From positions 1 to 20,191 of IMG/VR virus record IMGVR_UViG_3300032117_000191: DNA of 20,191 nucleotides, one strand, 5' to 3'. Position 1 is the first letter of the stretch; each line of letters begins with the position of its first letter. Of this stretch, positions 1 through 7,891 are shown piece after piece. Made by a program: the position numbers and the translations under genes. Origin of the DNA: a virus. The notes beneath the pieces were generated by a model. It saw nothing but the letters and a program-made list of their open reading frames with translations. It was not told where the DNA came from and did not search any database.

Positions 1-123
1 GAATGGAACACCTCTGCGTTAAAATTAGCACTGCGGTGCGGATTTGTCGAGGAGGGTAGGATTAGCAAGGCTTACCGTAGAGATGGTGTAGATCGGTCTA
101 TGGTAATGATGGGGAGAGAATAA
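1..123 (+). CDS. GNAT-family N-acetyltransferase, C-terminal fragment (partial at 5' end)
   Basis: The frame is open from the first base to a TAA at 121-123 and gives 40 residues. They read like the last strand-helix-strand part of a GNAT acetyltransferase: an N..A.+L...CGF.EEGR motif at residues 3-20, then a K-A-Y-R-.-D-G segment and a final M-V-M-M strand. GNAT enzymes move an acetyl group from acetyl-CoA to an amine; the substrate here is unknown because the N-terminal half lies outside the window. The stop overlaps the ATG of the next gene (TAATG), so it belongs to the virion operon. Phage GNAT genes in structural blocks are known, but their targets are mostly uncharacterised. The family call rests on a short but typical motif. 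Confidence 0.7.
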   Translation, partial: EWNTSALKLALRCGFVEEGRISKAYRRDGVDRSMVMMGRE

Positions 124-971
124 TGTCGTTTATAACTAATGCAATTGGTAGTGTCTTAGGAGATTTGACAGGGGCTAATCAACAGGCTCAAGCTGCCCAA
201 TCCGCTGCCCAAACTCAGGCAAATGCAGCAAATTATGCTGCCAACCTACAAAATCAGCAATTTCAAACAAATCAGCAGAATTTAGCACCTTATATGTCAT
301 TGGGGGCGGCTGCAATTCCACAACTAATTTCAAGTCTTGGATATACTCCTCAAACAAATTCATCTGGTCAATTGACTGGATTAAATGGTCAAGGATTTCA
401 GTTTAATCCCTCTAATTTGGCTCAAACTCCTGGGTATCAATTTACTTTAAACCAAGGTCTTCAGCAGTTACAAAATGCAAATTCATCGACTGGACAAAAT
501 CTTTCTGGGGCGCAACAAAAGGGAATGTCTAATTACATTACTGGATTGGCTAATCAAACATACAACCAACAATATCAAAATGCTTTATCCACATACAACA
601 CAAACGCTGGATATTTAAGCGGATTATTGCAAACCGGTCAAAACGCTGCTGCCGGACTTGGCACAATGGGTATGCAAAACGCACAAAACGTAGGTAATAC
701 CCTAATGGGTGGAGCAAATGCAACCGCAGCAGGGCAAGTTGCAGCAGGAAATACTCAATCTAATGCTTTAAATAGTTTAATGCAATTAGGACTAGGTGGA
801 GCAGGAATTTATTCTCTTGGTGCTAAATCGGGAATGAATACTGCATTATCAAATGCAGGGTCTAAGTTATGGTCTGGATTAACTGGTTTAGGGGGCGCAG
901 GAGGTGCTGCAACAGACGCATCTGTTTATGGTATGAGTCCTGATATAGCTGCATTAATCGGTTTAGTTTAA
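123..971 (+). CDS. Putative DNA-ejection / internal virion protein (first of three)
   Basis: A 282-residue protein, very rich in Gln, Asn, Ala and Gly and poor in charged residues. The N-terminus (1-20) is amphipathic, with the start M-S-F-I-T-N-A-I-G-S-V-L-G. Residues 20-55 are a Q/A-rich, probably helical stretch. Around residues 95-185 there is a pattern (TPGYQF.L..GLQQLQN, then SGAQQKGMSNY, then YNQQYQNAL..Y) seen in phage proteins annotated as DNA transfer, injection or internal virion proteins. The C-terminal part is Gly/Ala-rich. Such proteins leave the capsid with the DNA and help build a channel across the envelope. It is coupled to the upstream gene by TAATG and followed 10 nt later by another virion gene. 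The role is inferred from composition, family pattern and position; a tail adaptor is the main alternative. Confidence 0.65.
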   Translation: MSFITNAIGSVLGDLTGANQQAQAAQSAAQTQANAANYAANLQNQQFQTNQQNLAPYMSLGAAAIPQLISSLGYTPQTNSSGQLTGLNGQGFQFNPSNLAQTPGYQFTLNQGLQQLQNANSSTGQNLSGAQQKGMSNYITGLANQTYNQQYQNALSTYNTNAGYLSGLLQTGQNAAAGLGTMGMQNAQNVGNTLMGGANATAAGQVAAGNTQSNALNSLMQLGLGGAGIYSLGAKSGMNTALSNAGSKLWSGLTGLGGAGGAATDASVYGMSPDIAALIGLV

Positions 972-981
972 GGATAAAAAT

Positions 982-2523
982 ATGCCAATAGATGCCTCAA
1001 TAATCCCTACAAAACAAAACATTCCCGATTTCGGTGGTTTTGTGAATAATCTTATGAACTTGCAAAAGAACAATATTGCAGTTCAACAAGGCAATTTGCA
1101 ATTACAACAACTTCAGCAAGAAATTGATTTAAACAAAGCATCTTCCAAAGCTATCCAACAAAACACGGACGAAAACGGAAATGTAAATATTCCTGGTGTT
1201 ATTAGTATGCTTTCAAAGTCTCCAGAGGCAGCGACTAATTTAGCACCAACAATTACATCTTTACTTGGTCAACAAGGAACTCAACAAGAAAATATTAGCA
1301 AACAACTAGGAAATTTGGTTCAAAAGAACACTATTTCTGGTCAGCGTTTGGGTGGATTGGTTCAAAAAATTGATAAAGGTGGTTTTGTAACTCCTGAAGA
1401 ACATGCAAAAGAACTAGGTTCTTTGATTGCTGAAGGTGCATTAACTCCAGACGAGGCTCTTTTACATTTAAGAATGGCCCCTACTCCAACTGGAGACAAA
1501 AAGAAAGATCAAGAGGCTTATCACAACTTTATCAAACAAGAGCATTTTGCAACAATATCCAATGCGGATCAGCTAAATAAACTTCTTGGCACTTTACAAC
1601 CAGGCGCAAACGGTCAACCGGCATCTATTTACGACCCTATTACTGGCACATTTAAGCCTGTACAGTACGCAAATCCTAATCAAGCACAACCGCAGACTAA
1701 CTTAGCTCCTGGCGCATCTGGTACACCTTCTGGACAGTTTCCTAGCGCACCTCCACAAACTCAAGACCCAGTGGCATCTCAATTGATGTTCCCTGTTCGT
1801 CAACCTGGAACTAATTACGCACCATTGCCAAATGAGGACACAAAGACCCAAGAAGGCGGTCAATACGTCAGTGGATTGATAGATAGAAAGAAAAACCTTG
1901 TCACAGACCGTAGAAACTTGGATGAAATGCTCAAACAAGTTGAAAAGGTCAAAGAGGAAACAATGCGGATTCCAGGCGGTGATTTGCCTGTAGTTGGTGG
2001 TGCAGTCAATCTTGCAAATAAAGGAATTCGATACGCAAGTAGCATGGTTGCAGATCCAAAGTATCAGCAATTGTCAAAAGACATTGCAAATATGCAGATA
2101 TCCAATCTAAAAGCTGCCGGTGGTTCAATGGATACGGTTGCAGGACAGGCTTTACAGGCTCATGCAAACGGAAGTGAAGTCTATGATCCAGATGTACTCT
2201 TAAACATTGGAAGACGAGCAAAATCAGACATGAAGAATCTTGATCTTCAAACGGACGCAGCAACCAAGTTTATTAAGCGTTATGGCGCAAATAACATGGA
2301 CACATTTAAGAAGATCTGGGGTGATAACGCAGACAGTAAGTTATTTGAAATGATGAATCATCACGAAGATAAGACAATGACGGATGAGCAGAAAAAGCAG
2401 AAACGTGATGAATTAGCCGGTATAACTCCTGGAATGTCTGCTGAGAAAAAGAAAGAACTATTAAAAGAATTTAAAGACAAGCACGAAGTTATTCAAAAAT
2501 TAGTTAACACAGGCGGTCTGTAA
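982..2523 (+). CDS. Putative DNA-ejection / internal virion protein (second of three)
   Basis: A 513-residue soluble, largely helical protein. Residues 20-60 are Gln-rich and coiled-coil-like, and the middle (about 205-270) is a Pro/Gln-rich linker. The C-terminal third (about 290-475) has the pattern found in many phage ejection-type proteins: a central Q-L-S-K-D-I-A-N-M-Q-I, a G-S-M-D-T-V-A-G-Q segment, then Y-D-P-D-V-L-L-N-I-G, ending in F-K-K-I-W-G-D-N-A-D. I know this C-terminal module from podovirus-like genomes, where its biochemical role is unproven. An AAGGA ribosome site lies 7 nt before the start, and the stop overlaps the next ATG (TAATG). Placement between two other large virion proteins supports a P22/T7-like set of three ejection proteins. 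Confidence 0.65.
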   Translation: MPIDASIIPTKQNIPDFGGFVNNLMNLQKNNIAVQQGNLQLQQLQQEIDLNKASSKAIQQNTDENGNVNIPGVISMLSKSPEAATNLAPTITSLLGQQGTQQENISKQLGNLVQKNTISGQRLGGLVQKIDKGGFVTPEEHAKELGSLIAEGALTPDEALLHLRMAPTPTGDKKKDQEAYHNFIKQEHFATISNADQLNKLLGTLQPGANGQPASIYDPITGTFKPVQYANPNQAQPQTNLAPGASGTPSGQFPSAPPQTQDPVASQLMFPVRQPGTNYAPLPNEDTKTQEGGQYVSGLIDRKKNLVTDRRNLDEMLKQVEKVKEETMRIPGGDLPVVGGAVNLANKGIRYASSMVADPKYQQLSKDIANMQISNLKAAGGSMDTVAGQALQAHANGSEVYDPDVLLNIGRRAKSDMKNLDLQTDAATKFIKRYGANNMDTFKKIWGDNADSKLFEMMNHHEDKTMTDEQKKQKRDELAGITPGMSAEKKKELLKEFKDKHEVIQKLVNTGGL

Positions 2524-5123
2524 TGGGAACATTTGCTGATTTTCTTGATGACGTTGAGACTGAAAAGCCTCAATCTAAGAATGTTCCTGCACCGATCAGG
2601 AATAACAATCCAGGCGCACTCATGCCTGGTGGAAAGTTGGCACAGTACAAAACTCCAGAGGAAGGACTTGCAGCACTTGATAAGAACTTAGCAAGTTACG
2701 GAAAAAAAGGTGTAAGCACTTTAGCGGATGTAATCTCTAAATGGGCACCTCCTAATGAGAACGACACAAATGCTTATATTGCTCACGTTGCAAAAGTTGC
2801 AGGACTTGATCCAAATCAAAAGATTGATTTAAGTAATCCGTTGATTCGTCATCAAATATCTGCCGGAATTGTTCAGCATGAGAATGGAACTAAAGCCATT
2901 TATCAACCGTCTGCACAAGTCAAATCAACTTCCTCAGACTTTGCCAGTTTCTTAGAAGATGTAGGAGAAACACCAAGTCAAGCTAAATCGGTAGCTCCAG
3001 TTGTCCAACAAGCCCCACAAGTAACTCAGACTGCGCCAGTCGTTCAAGCTCCTGCAAGACAGATGAACGCAGGGGAAAAGATGTATCAAAACAGAATCAA
3101 TGCCTTAAAAGACTTAGGTATTGGTCTTTCATCATTGGCAGATGTGACAGTTGGTGGGGTACTTCCTGCTGTTGCCGGTCAAGTTACTTATCCAGTAGCT
3201 AGATTTTTACAACAAACCCCTGAACAGGCTCAAGCCACAACTGCTAAGGTTACTGATGCTCTTGAGAAACCTTTTGGTAAGGCTTTTGGAGTTACCGAAA
3301 CTCCTGCTTATAAGAATGAATTGTCTCAAAATGCTCTAAACTTTATTGGTGAGAATATCAATAAAGGGGCGCAGTATATATCCGAGAAGACAGGAATTCC
3401 AACTGGGGACGTTCAAAGTTACATTAATTCTTTGACTTTAGCAGCCGGTAAGCCTGTAGGTCAAGCAATGGGTAAAGTTGGAGGTGCAGCATTAAATCAA
3501 GGTGCTAAGTTAGCCCAAGAGTTTAAAGAGGTTACAACTCCTCCAATGAAAACTGAAATTGCCCAACCTAGCGAGGTAATGGCAGGATCAACAGGCGCAG
3601 CAAAGACAACCACAAACCCCTATCCTAAGTTTACTGGTCAAGAAACTGGTAAGGGTGGAGAGTTCCCAATGGTGAAACTTTCCAACATTTCCAAAGATGT
3701 ATCTCCTAAAGAGCAACAAACCAGAGCGCAAATTGCAACCGAAATCCTTGGGGACAAAGATGCGGTTAGAACTGGTGTAATTACAGGAAATGAAGACACT
3801 TTAAGAAACGAGCACACCGAGGCTAAATCTTCTAATCAGACTCCCAAGGCTCAAGTTCTTAGGGATCAACTGGCTAGAGAGCAAAATGCTTTGTCAAATT
3901 ATGCTCAAGATCGTATTAAAAATACTGGAGCAAGTCAAACCCTAACGTCTGATTACGAAAGAGGCCAGGCAATTAATGATGCCTTTGCCGGTGATCAAGG
4001 ATTGACTGGATTCTTTAAGACTGCCAAAAATCAGTTATATGACGAGGCAAAAACAAAAGTTGGAGAGAATCCGATTAAGACAGGGCATGTTGATACTTTG
4101 CTTAACAACGAACAATTTAGAGCCGGTCTTGGATTAAAAGGCAACGAAGGAGTTGCATCTAGTGCTGAAAAGCTAATTAATTTGGCTAAGACTATTGGAT
4201 TTGAGGATGAGTTTGGTAATAAATATGCTCCAAACACTATTGGCGCATGGGATGCAGTTCGCAAATCTTTAAATTCAGAATGGACAAAAGATAATGCGTC
4301 AGTGATTAGAAAGATTAACACTGCTATTGACAAAGATATAGCAGGGGCAGGAGGTCAGGAACTTTACAAAAAGGCTGATCAATTGCATCAAGCCGAAAAG
4401 ACTTTATTCTCGTCCAAGGGCATTAAATCAATCTTTGGTGATATTGATCCTAATGGAGTTCAGACTGGTACACCTTTTGAGAATATTCCTCAAAAACTTA
4501 ACAGTATTCCCAAAGATGAATGGGCACACATATTTGATACTGCTGACAAGATATCCAAAGGAAAGATTGACGGCCCAATTAATAAAGAGACTGGATTGCC
4601 TAACTGGAGTATTGAAGTCCCAGAGGAAGTAAGGCAAAATGCTGAAAGGGCAAAAGCTGAGATTAAGGGCGCAATTGCTAGAGAAATCTACGAAAAAGGC
4701 TCAAAAAGGGCAGGAGTTTGGAATCAAAACGATGTGACTTCCATTCTTAATGCAAGAGCCGAAAAGATTAAGCATGCGTTTGATCCAGAGGAAATTAAGG
4801 CTTTTCACACTTTAAATGTTGGTGGTCAAATCATGCCTGGGGTTCATGGGTATGAAGGCGCAGGGTTACAAGAGCAAAGACTTGGGATGCTTGCAAGTCA
4901 TGCTCCAAAGATAGGTGCTGCAACTGGTGCAAGTATTGGATCTGTATTAGGCCCAACTGGTACGGCAGTAGGTGGTTATTTAGGTCAAAGAGCAGGAACT
5001 GCATTTGAGCAAAGTTCACTTGAAAAGGCTTTAAATAAAGCAGCGACTGAGACACAAAAAGAGATGAAAAAGAACGCACAAAAAGCTAGTATTTTGAATC
5101 TCAGAGAGAACAAAAAGGATTGA
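2523..5123 (+). CDS. Large internal virion protein with peptidoglycan-hydrolase-like N-terminal domain and glycine zipper
   Basis: An 866-residue protein. Residues about 24-128 form a compact domain (RNNNPGA, TPEEGLAALD, I-S-K-W-A-P-P-N-E-N-D-T, I-V-Q-H-E-N-G) that I recognise from phage virion proteins described as lysozyme-like or PRD1 P5/transglycosylase-like. It would open the cell wall locally during DNA entry. A short acidic motif F-A-D-F-L-D-D-V at residues 4-11 recurs as F-A-S-F-L-E-D-V at 140-147, flanking the domain. The long middle part is helical. Residues about 796-826 form a Gly/Ala/Ser zipper of the type that inserts into membranes, followed by a Lys-rich tail. The start is coupled to the upstream stop. 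Size and order fit the largest ejection protein of a podovirus. The hydrolase activity is inferred. Confidence 0.7.
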   Translation: MGTFADFLDDVETEKPQSKNVPAPIRNNNPGALMPGGKLAQYKTPEEGLAALDKNLASYGKKGVSTLADVISKWAPPNENDTNAYIAHVAKVAGLDPNQKIDLSNPLIRHQISAGIVQHENGTKAIYQPSAQVKSTSSDFASFLEDVGETPSQAKSVAPVVQQAPQVTQTAPVVQAPARQMNAGEKMYQNRINALKDLGIGLSSLADVTVGGVLPAVAGQVTYPVARFLQQTPEQAQATTAKVTDALEKPFGKAFGVTETPAYKNELSQNALNFIGENINKGAQYISEKTGIPTGDVQSYINSLTLAAGKPVGQAMGKVGGAALNQGAKLAQEFKEVTTPPMKTEIAQPSEVMAGSTGAAKTTTNPYPKFTGQETGKGGEFPMVKLSNISKDVSPKEQQTRAQIATEILGDKDAVRTGVITGNEDTLRNEHTEAKSSNQTPKAQVLRDQLAREQNALSNYAQDRIKNTGASQTLTSDYERGQAINDAFAGDQGLTGFFKTAKNQLYDEAKTKVGENPIKTGHVDTLLNNEQFRAGLGLKGNEGVASSAEKLINLAKTIGFEDEFGNKYAPNTIGAWDAVRKSLNSEWTKDNASVIRKINTAIDKDIAGAGGQELYKKADQLHQAEKTLFSSKGIKSIFGDIDPNGVQTGTPFENIPQKLNSIPKDEWAHIFDTADKISKGKIDGPINKETGLPNWSIEVPEEVRQNAERAKAEIKGAIAREIYEKGSKRAGVWNQNDVTSILNARAEKIKHAFDPEEIKAFHTLNVGGQIMPGVHGYEGAGLQEQRLGMLASHAPKIGAATGASIGSVLGPTGTAVGGYLGQRAGTAFEQSSLEKALNKAATETQKEMKKNAQKASILNLRENKKD

Positions 5124-5126
5124 TAT

Positions 5127-5534
5127 ATGAGTGGAATAATCCCAAACGGTAGGCAACAATTCTTTAATTCCAATGGTGGCCCATTGGCAGGGGGATTTGT
5201 CTATTACTACATCCCAGGCACAACAACATTTAAAAACACCTATCAGGATGATACTTTAACAACTCTCAACACCAATCCTATTGTTCTCGATGGAATTGGA
5301 AGTTGCCAGGCTTACGGTTCAGGCTCTTACCGTCAGCAAGTCTATGATGTGAATATGAATCTGATCTGGGATGTTCAGACAGATGCGCCCCAATCTTTCT
5401 CATTTTCTGATTACACGATATCGGAATCTAACAGTAAGCTATTTTTCTATTTCCAAGGCACTCCGATAGCTTCCTTGGATCAGTACGGAAACTGGAAGAC
5501 TCTTGGATCTGTATATAGTGCAACAACCCCATAA
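5127..5534 (+). CDS. Tail fibre/tailspike N-terminal head-binding-like protein
   Basis: A 135-residue protein preceded by an AAGGA site at 5116-5120. The first 80 residues follow a common phage tailspike/fibre anchor pattern: F-F-N-S-N-G-G-P-L-A-G-G, then Y-I-P-G-T-T-T, K-N-T-Y-Q-D, N-T-N-P-I-V-L-D and G-S-Y-R. This is the kind of beta domain that fixes a fibre to the virion. The C-terminal part ends in a short strand-rich segment (A-S-L-D-Q-Y-G-N-W), and there is no long receptor-binding region. That is unusual, since such anchors normally lead into a long beta-helix or enzyme domain. It is probably the base of a multi-protein fibre made with the next genes. No frameshift is visible at its end. 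Confidence 0.7.
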   Translation: MSGIIPNGRQQFFNSNGGPLAGGFVYYYIPGTTTFKNTYQDDTLTTLNTNPIVLDGIGSCQAYGSGSYRQQVYDVNMNLIWDVQTDAPQSFSFSDYTISESNSKLFFYFQGTPIASLDQYGNWKTLGSVYSATTP

Positions 5535-5543
5535 GGAACGAAC

Positions 5544-5867
5544 ATGGCAGGAACAACAATCGGGGCAAATGGCATATTACTGAGTAACTGGACAACGGCT
5601 ACAAGACCAACCAGTCCGGTTCTCGGTCAGATGGGATACAACTCCACTATTTTTAACGTAGAGACTTGGAACGGTGTTAGATGGGCGCAAGGTGGAGGAT
5701 CTGGTACTGGTGGGGGATCGGATACAGTATTTGTTGAAAATGGTCAAACTGTAACTACTTCTTATACAATACCAACAGGATATAACGCAAGTAGTACCGG
5801 CCCGATCACAATCAATTCTGGCGCAACAATAACAATTCCTAGCGGTAGTCGTTGGGTAATTTTGTAG
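5544..5867 (+). CDS. Short tail fibre/appendage protein
   Basis: A 107-residue protein with an AAGGA site upstream (5533-5537). Residues 19-50 carry a widespread phage tail motif (A-T-R-P-T-S-P-V-L-G-Q-M-G-Y-N-S followed by a W-N-G-.-.-W strand). A Gly/Ser linker follows at about 51-59. The end (about 80-107) is the short repeat-like beta segment G-P-I-T-I-N-S-G-A-T-I-T-I-P-S-G-S-R-W that caps many phage fibre proteins. Both modules are normally parts of longer fibres; here they make a whole gene product. It is probably a structural appendage component; the receptor is unknown. Confidence 0.65.
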   Translation: MAGTTIGANGILLSNWTTATRPTSPVLGQMGYNSTIFNVETWNGVRWAQGGGSGTGGGSDTVFVENGQTVTTSYTIPTGYNASSTGPITINSGATITIPSGSRWVIL

Positions 5868-5879
5868 AGGAAATTAATT

Positions 5880-6302
5880 ATGAGTTATGGATCAGGTTTA
5901 ATGGATGTAGTTCAGTCAAGTACGACTGGCACACCTACACAATTTAATGATGGGTCGGGTACGCAAGTTGGTACGCTTTGCAGGGCTTGGGTAAGTTTTG
6001 TAGGATCAACTGCAGCAATTAATGCTTCTTTTAATGTTTCAAGTATTACAAGAGCAGGAACAGGAGCATATACTGTAAATTTTACTAATGTTTTATCTGA
6101 TACAAATTATTCAACTTTAGGAACTTGTACAGGCAGAGGTGGTTCAGGAAGTCCAACAAGTAACTTATCAATTGGTTATGGGTCTGCTTCAACATCAAAT
6201 GCAAATGGAACATACTCTACTTCTGCGGTTCAAATTTATGTGCAAAGTAGTACTGGTAGCACAACAGATGCTCCAACTGTAAGTATTGCAGTCTTCAGAT
6301 AA
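5880..6302 (+). CDS. Tail fibre/appendage protein, copy A of a duplicated domain
   Basis: A 140-residue Ser/Thr/Gly/Asn-rich, beta-type protein with an AGAGGAAA ribosome site 8 nt before ATG. Residues about 35-80 hold the motif W-V-S-F then N-V-S-S-I-T-R-A-G-T-G-A-Y-T-V-N-F-T, then D-T-N-Y. I recognise this from phage tail-fibre-associated proteins. The same block occurs in the next gene, with about 83% DNA identity over a 42-nt core (6074-6115 against 6513-6554). There is no signal peptide and there are almost no Lys residues. It probably sits on the tail fibre tip or shaft. Confidence 0.6.
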   Translation: MSYGSGLMDVVQSSTTGTPTQFNDGSGTQVGTLCRAWVSFVGSTAAINASFNVSSITRAGTGAYTVNFTNVLSDTNYSTLGTCTGRGGSGSPTSNLSIGYGSASTSNANGTYSTSAVQIYVQSSTGSTTDAPTVSIAVFR

Positions 6303-6314
6303 GGATAAAACAAA

Positions 6315-6722
6315 ATGACTTCAATCATAAATGCCTCACCCTCTAATGGGATAACACAGACTGCCGATGGTTCAGGTCAAATTAAATTGCAAGCTAATGG
6401 GGTTACTACTAATGCTTTGGCTTGGGTAAACTTTAACGGTACATCTTCAGGAACAATTACACCAAAAGCAAACTACAACGTAAGTTCTGTTACAAAAAAT
6501 GGTACTGGAGATTATGTTTTAAATTTTACAAATCCTTTATCTGATGCAAATTATTCAGCAGTTAGTAGTTCTGGAAGAAATGGAACAGGTACTGGTGGTT
6601 ATTTGTCTTTGGTTGGAGACAGATTAGCACCAACCACAACTACACTTCAAGTTTATACAATCACTACTTCAGGTGGTGTAACTGATGCATCTTATGTAGC
6701 AGTAGCAATTTTTGGAAACTAA
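6315..6722 (+). CDS. Tail fibre/appendage protein, copy B of a duplicated domain
   Basis: A 135-residue paralogue of the preceding gene. The motif W-V-N-F-N-G, N-V-S-S-V-T-K-N-G-T-G-D-Y, L-N-F-T, D-A-N-Y aligns with copy A without gaps in the core. The last third differs, as expected if it is the variable surface. The start follows AAGGATAAAACAAA. A tandem copy of a fibre domain suggests either a hetero-oligomeric tip or a recent duplication undergoing diversification. Function is inferred from the domain pattern and the neighbouring fibre genes. Confidence 0.6.
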   Translation: MTSIINASPSNGITQTADGSGQIKLQANGVTTNALAWVNFNGTSSGTITPKANYNVSSVTKNGTGDYVLNFTNPLSDANYSAVSSSGRNGTGTGGYLSLVGDRLAPTTTTLQVYTITTSGGVTDASYVAVAIFGN

Positions 6723-6734
6723 AAGGAAACAATC

Positions 6735-7163
6735 ATGTCACAAGTAATCGTATATACAAACACAAGCGGAAATGTCTCGGTTTGCGTCCCTACTGGCGAA
6801 CTACCAATTCAAACCGTCTTAGTTAAAGATTGTCCTGCCGGTGCGGTAATCGTTGATGATTCAACACTACCCCAAGGCGATGATGCTTTATTCTTTAACG
6901 CATGGACACTAAGCGGAACAACTGTAACAGTTGACATGACCAAAGCTAAAACAGAAGCTACAAATCAGTTAAACGCAATGGCTTATGCTGAAGTACAACA
7001 CAGAGCAAACAAAGCAGGTATTGGACTTAGTAACGTGATGGCAGACTCTGATTGGACTACCGCACTCACAACGGCTAGATCAGCAATTACTGCATCTACA
7101 ACAACCGCACAACTTGTCGCTGCAATTGCACCAGTTCAGTCTGCTATTACTGCTAACGCATAA
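6735..7163 (+). CDS. Tail fibre assembly-like / fibre-associated hypothetical protein
   Basis: A 142-residue protein starting after AAAAGGAAACAATC. The first half has two short beta repeats around I-V-Y-T-N-T-S-G-N-V and L-P-Q-G-D-D-A-L-F-F-N-A-W-T-L-S-G. The second half (about 72-142) is helical and begins V-T-V-D-M-T-K-A-K-T-E-A. The F-F-N-A-W followed by V-.-M-.-K-A pattern is shared by small phage proteins encoded next to tail fibres, and it resembles the arrangement of fibre assembly chaperones. A chaperone role would fit its place inside the fibre block, but I cannot show it from sequence. Confidence 0.5.
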   Translation: MSQVIVYTNTSGNVSVCVPTGELPIQTVLVKDCPAGAVIVDDSTLPQGDDALFFNAWTLSGTTVTVDMTKAKTEATNQLNAMAYAEVQHRANKAGIGLSNVMADSDWTTALTTARSAITASTTTAQLVAAIAPVQSAITANA

Positions 7164-7172
7164 GGGGTTACT

Positions 7173-7682
7173 ATGGCTATCGTCCTTGATGGTTCAAACG
7201 CTAATACGGTTGGCATACCTAACCTTGGCACTGCTCAGGCATCCACTTCGGGAACGGCAATAACTTTTACTGGTATTCCTAGTGGAGTTAAGCGTATTAC
7301 TGTGATGTTTAGTGGAGTTTCCACAAATGGATCAAGTAATTATCAAGTTCAAATCGGATCAGGTTCTGTTACATCTTCTGGTTATAACTGCGGATTTACT
7401 TATTTAAGTTCTGCGGTAACAACTGCAAATGCAACAAGTGGATTTGTAATAGCTAACCCTGCGGGAGCAGCGGTAACTTTTAGTGGACAAATGATTTTAG
7501 CTTTAATTTCTGGTAATACTTGGACTTCATCTCATGTTATGGGTGAAACAGATGCTGCAAGAACAATGATTGGGGGCGGTGTTTCTCCTGCTCTTTCTGG
7601 AGTTCTTGATCGAGTAGTAATTACAACCGTCAACGGAATAGACACATTTGACGCAGGATCAATCAACATTCAATACGAGTAA
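7173..7682 (+). CDS. Tail fibre/appendage protein, last of the fibre block
   Basis: A 169-residue, almost entirely beta-strand protein rich in Ser, Thr, Gly and Val, with a GGGG site 9-12 nt before ATG. It carries a recognisable phage fibre module: G-T-A-I-T-F-T-G-I-P-S-G-V-K-R at about 27-41, and the end signature S-G-V-L-D-R-V-V-I-T-T-V-N-G then D-T-F-D-A-G-S-I-N-I. Proteins with this ending are common in phage tail regions and are likely receptor-contacting or tip proteins. The stop is followed 3 nt later by the start of the lysis region. Confidence 0.65.
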   Translation: MAIVLDGSNANTVGIPNLGTAQASTSGTAITFTGIPSGVKRITVMFSGVSTNGSSNYQVQIGSGSVTSSGYNCGFTYLSSAVTTANATSGFVIANPAGAAVTFSGQMILALISGNTWTSSHVMGETDAARTMIGGGVSPALSGVLDRVVITTVNGIDTFDAGSINIQYE

Positions 7683-7685
7683 ATC

Positions 7686-7862
7686 ATGGCAGAAATAGAC
7701 CCAAATGTACTGAAAGAAGTTGCGAAAGAAGCCTTAAAAGAATGGCTAAACGATCAATTTGCTGCCTTTGGTAAGTTTACTTTAGGTGGATTAATGTCCG
7801 CAGCGTTTGCCGGTCTAGTCTATCTTTGGTTGGCCTCGCATGGTTGGGTTATCTCTAAGTAG
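7686..7862 (+). CDS. Small membrane protein at the head of the lysis region
   Basis: A 58-residue protein. Residues 1-24 are charged and helical (K-E-V-A-K-E-A-L-K-E-W-L-N-D). Residues about 31-50 form one hydrophobic helix (L-G-G-L-M-S-A-A-F-A-G-L-V-Y-L-W-L-A), ending in S-H-G-W-V-I-S-K. The K-E-W-L-..-F-A.FGK then TM pattern is known to me from small phage proteins encoded just before lysis genes. It could be a holin, pinholin or antiholin partner, or an unrelated membrane factor. It starts 3 nt after the previous stop. The predicted topology is cytoplasmic N-terminus and one pass. Confidence 0.65.
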   Translation: MAEIDPNVLKEVAKEALKEWLNDQFAAFGKFTLGGLMSAAFAGLVYLWLASHGWVISK

Positions 7863-7891
7863 GTGCAATCATAGATCCTTTTACTTTAGCG

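Noticed and set aside
1702-2070. Minus-strand open frame of 122 codons inside the second ejection gene
   Set aside because: It is fully inside a strong + strand gene and its composition is irregular, with no ribosome site or neighbours on that strand.
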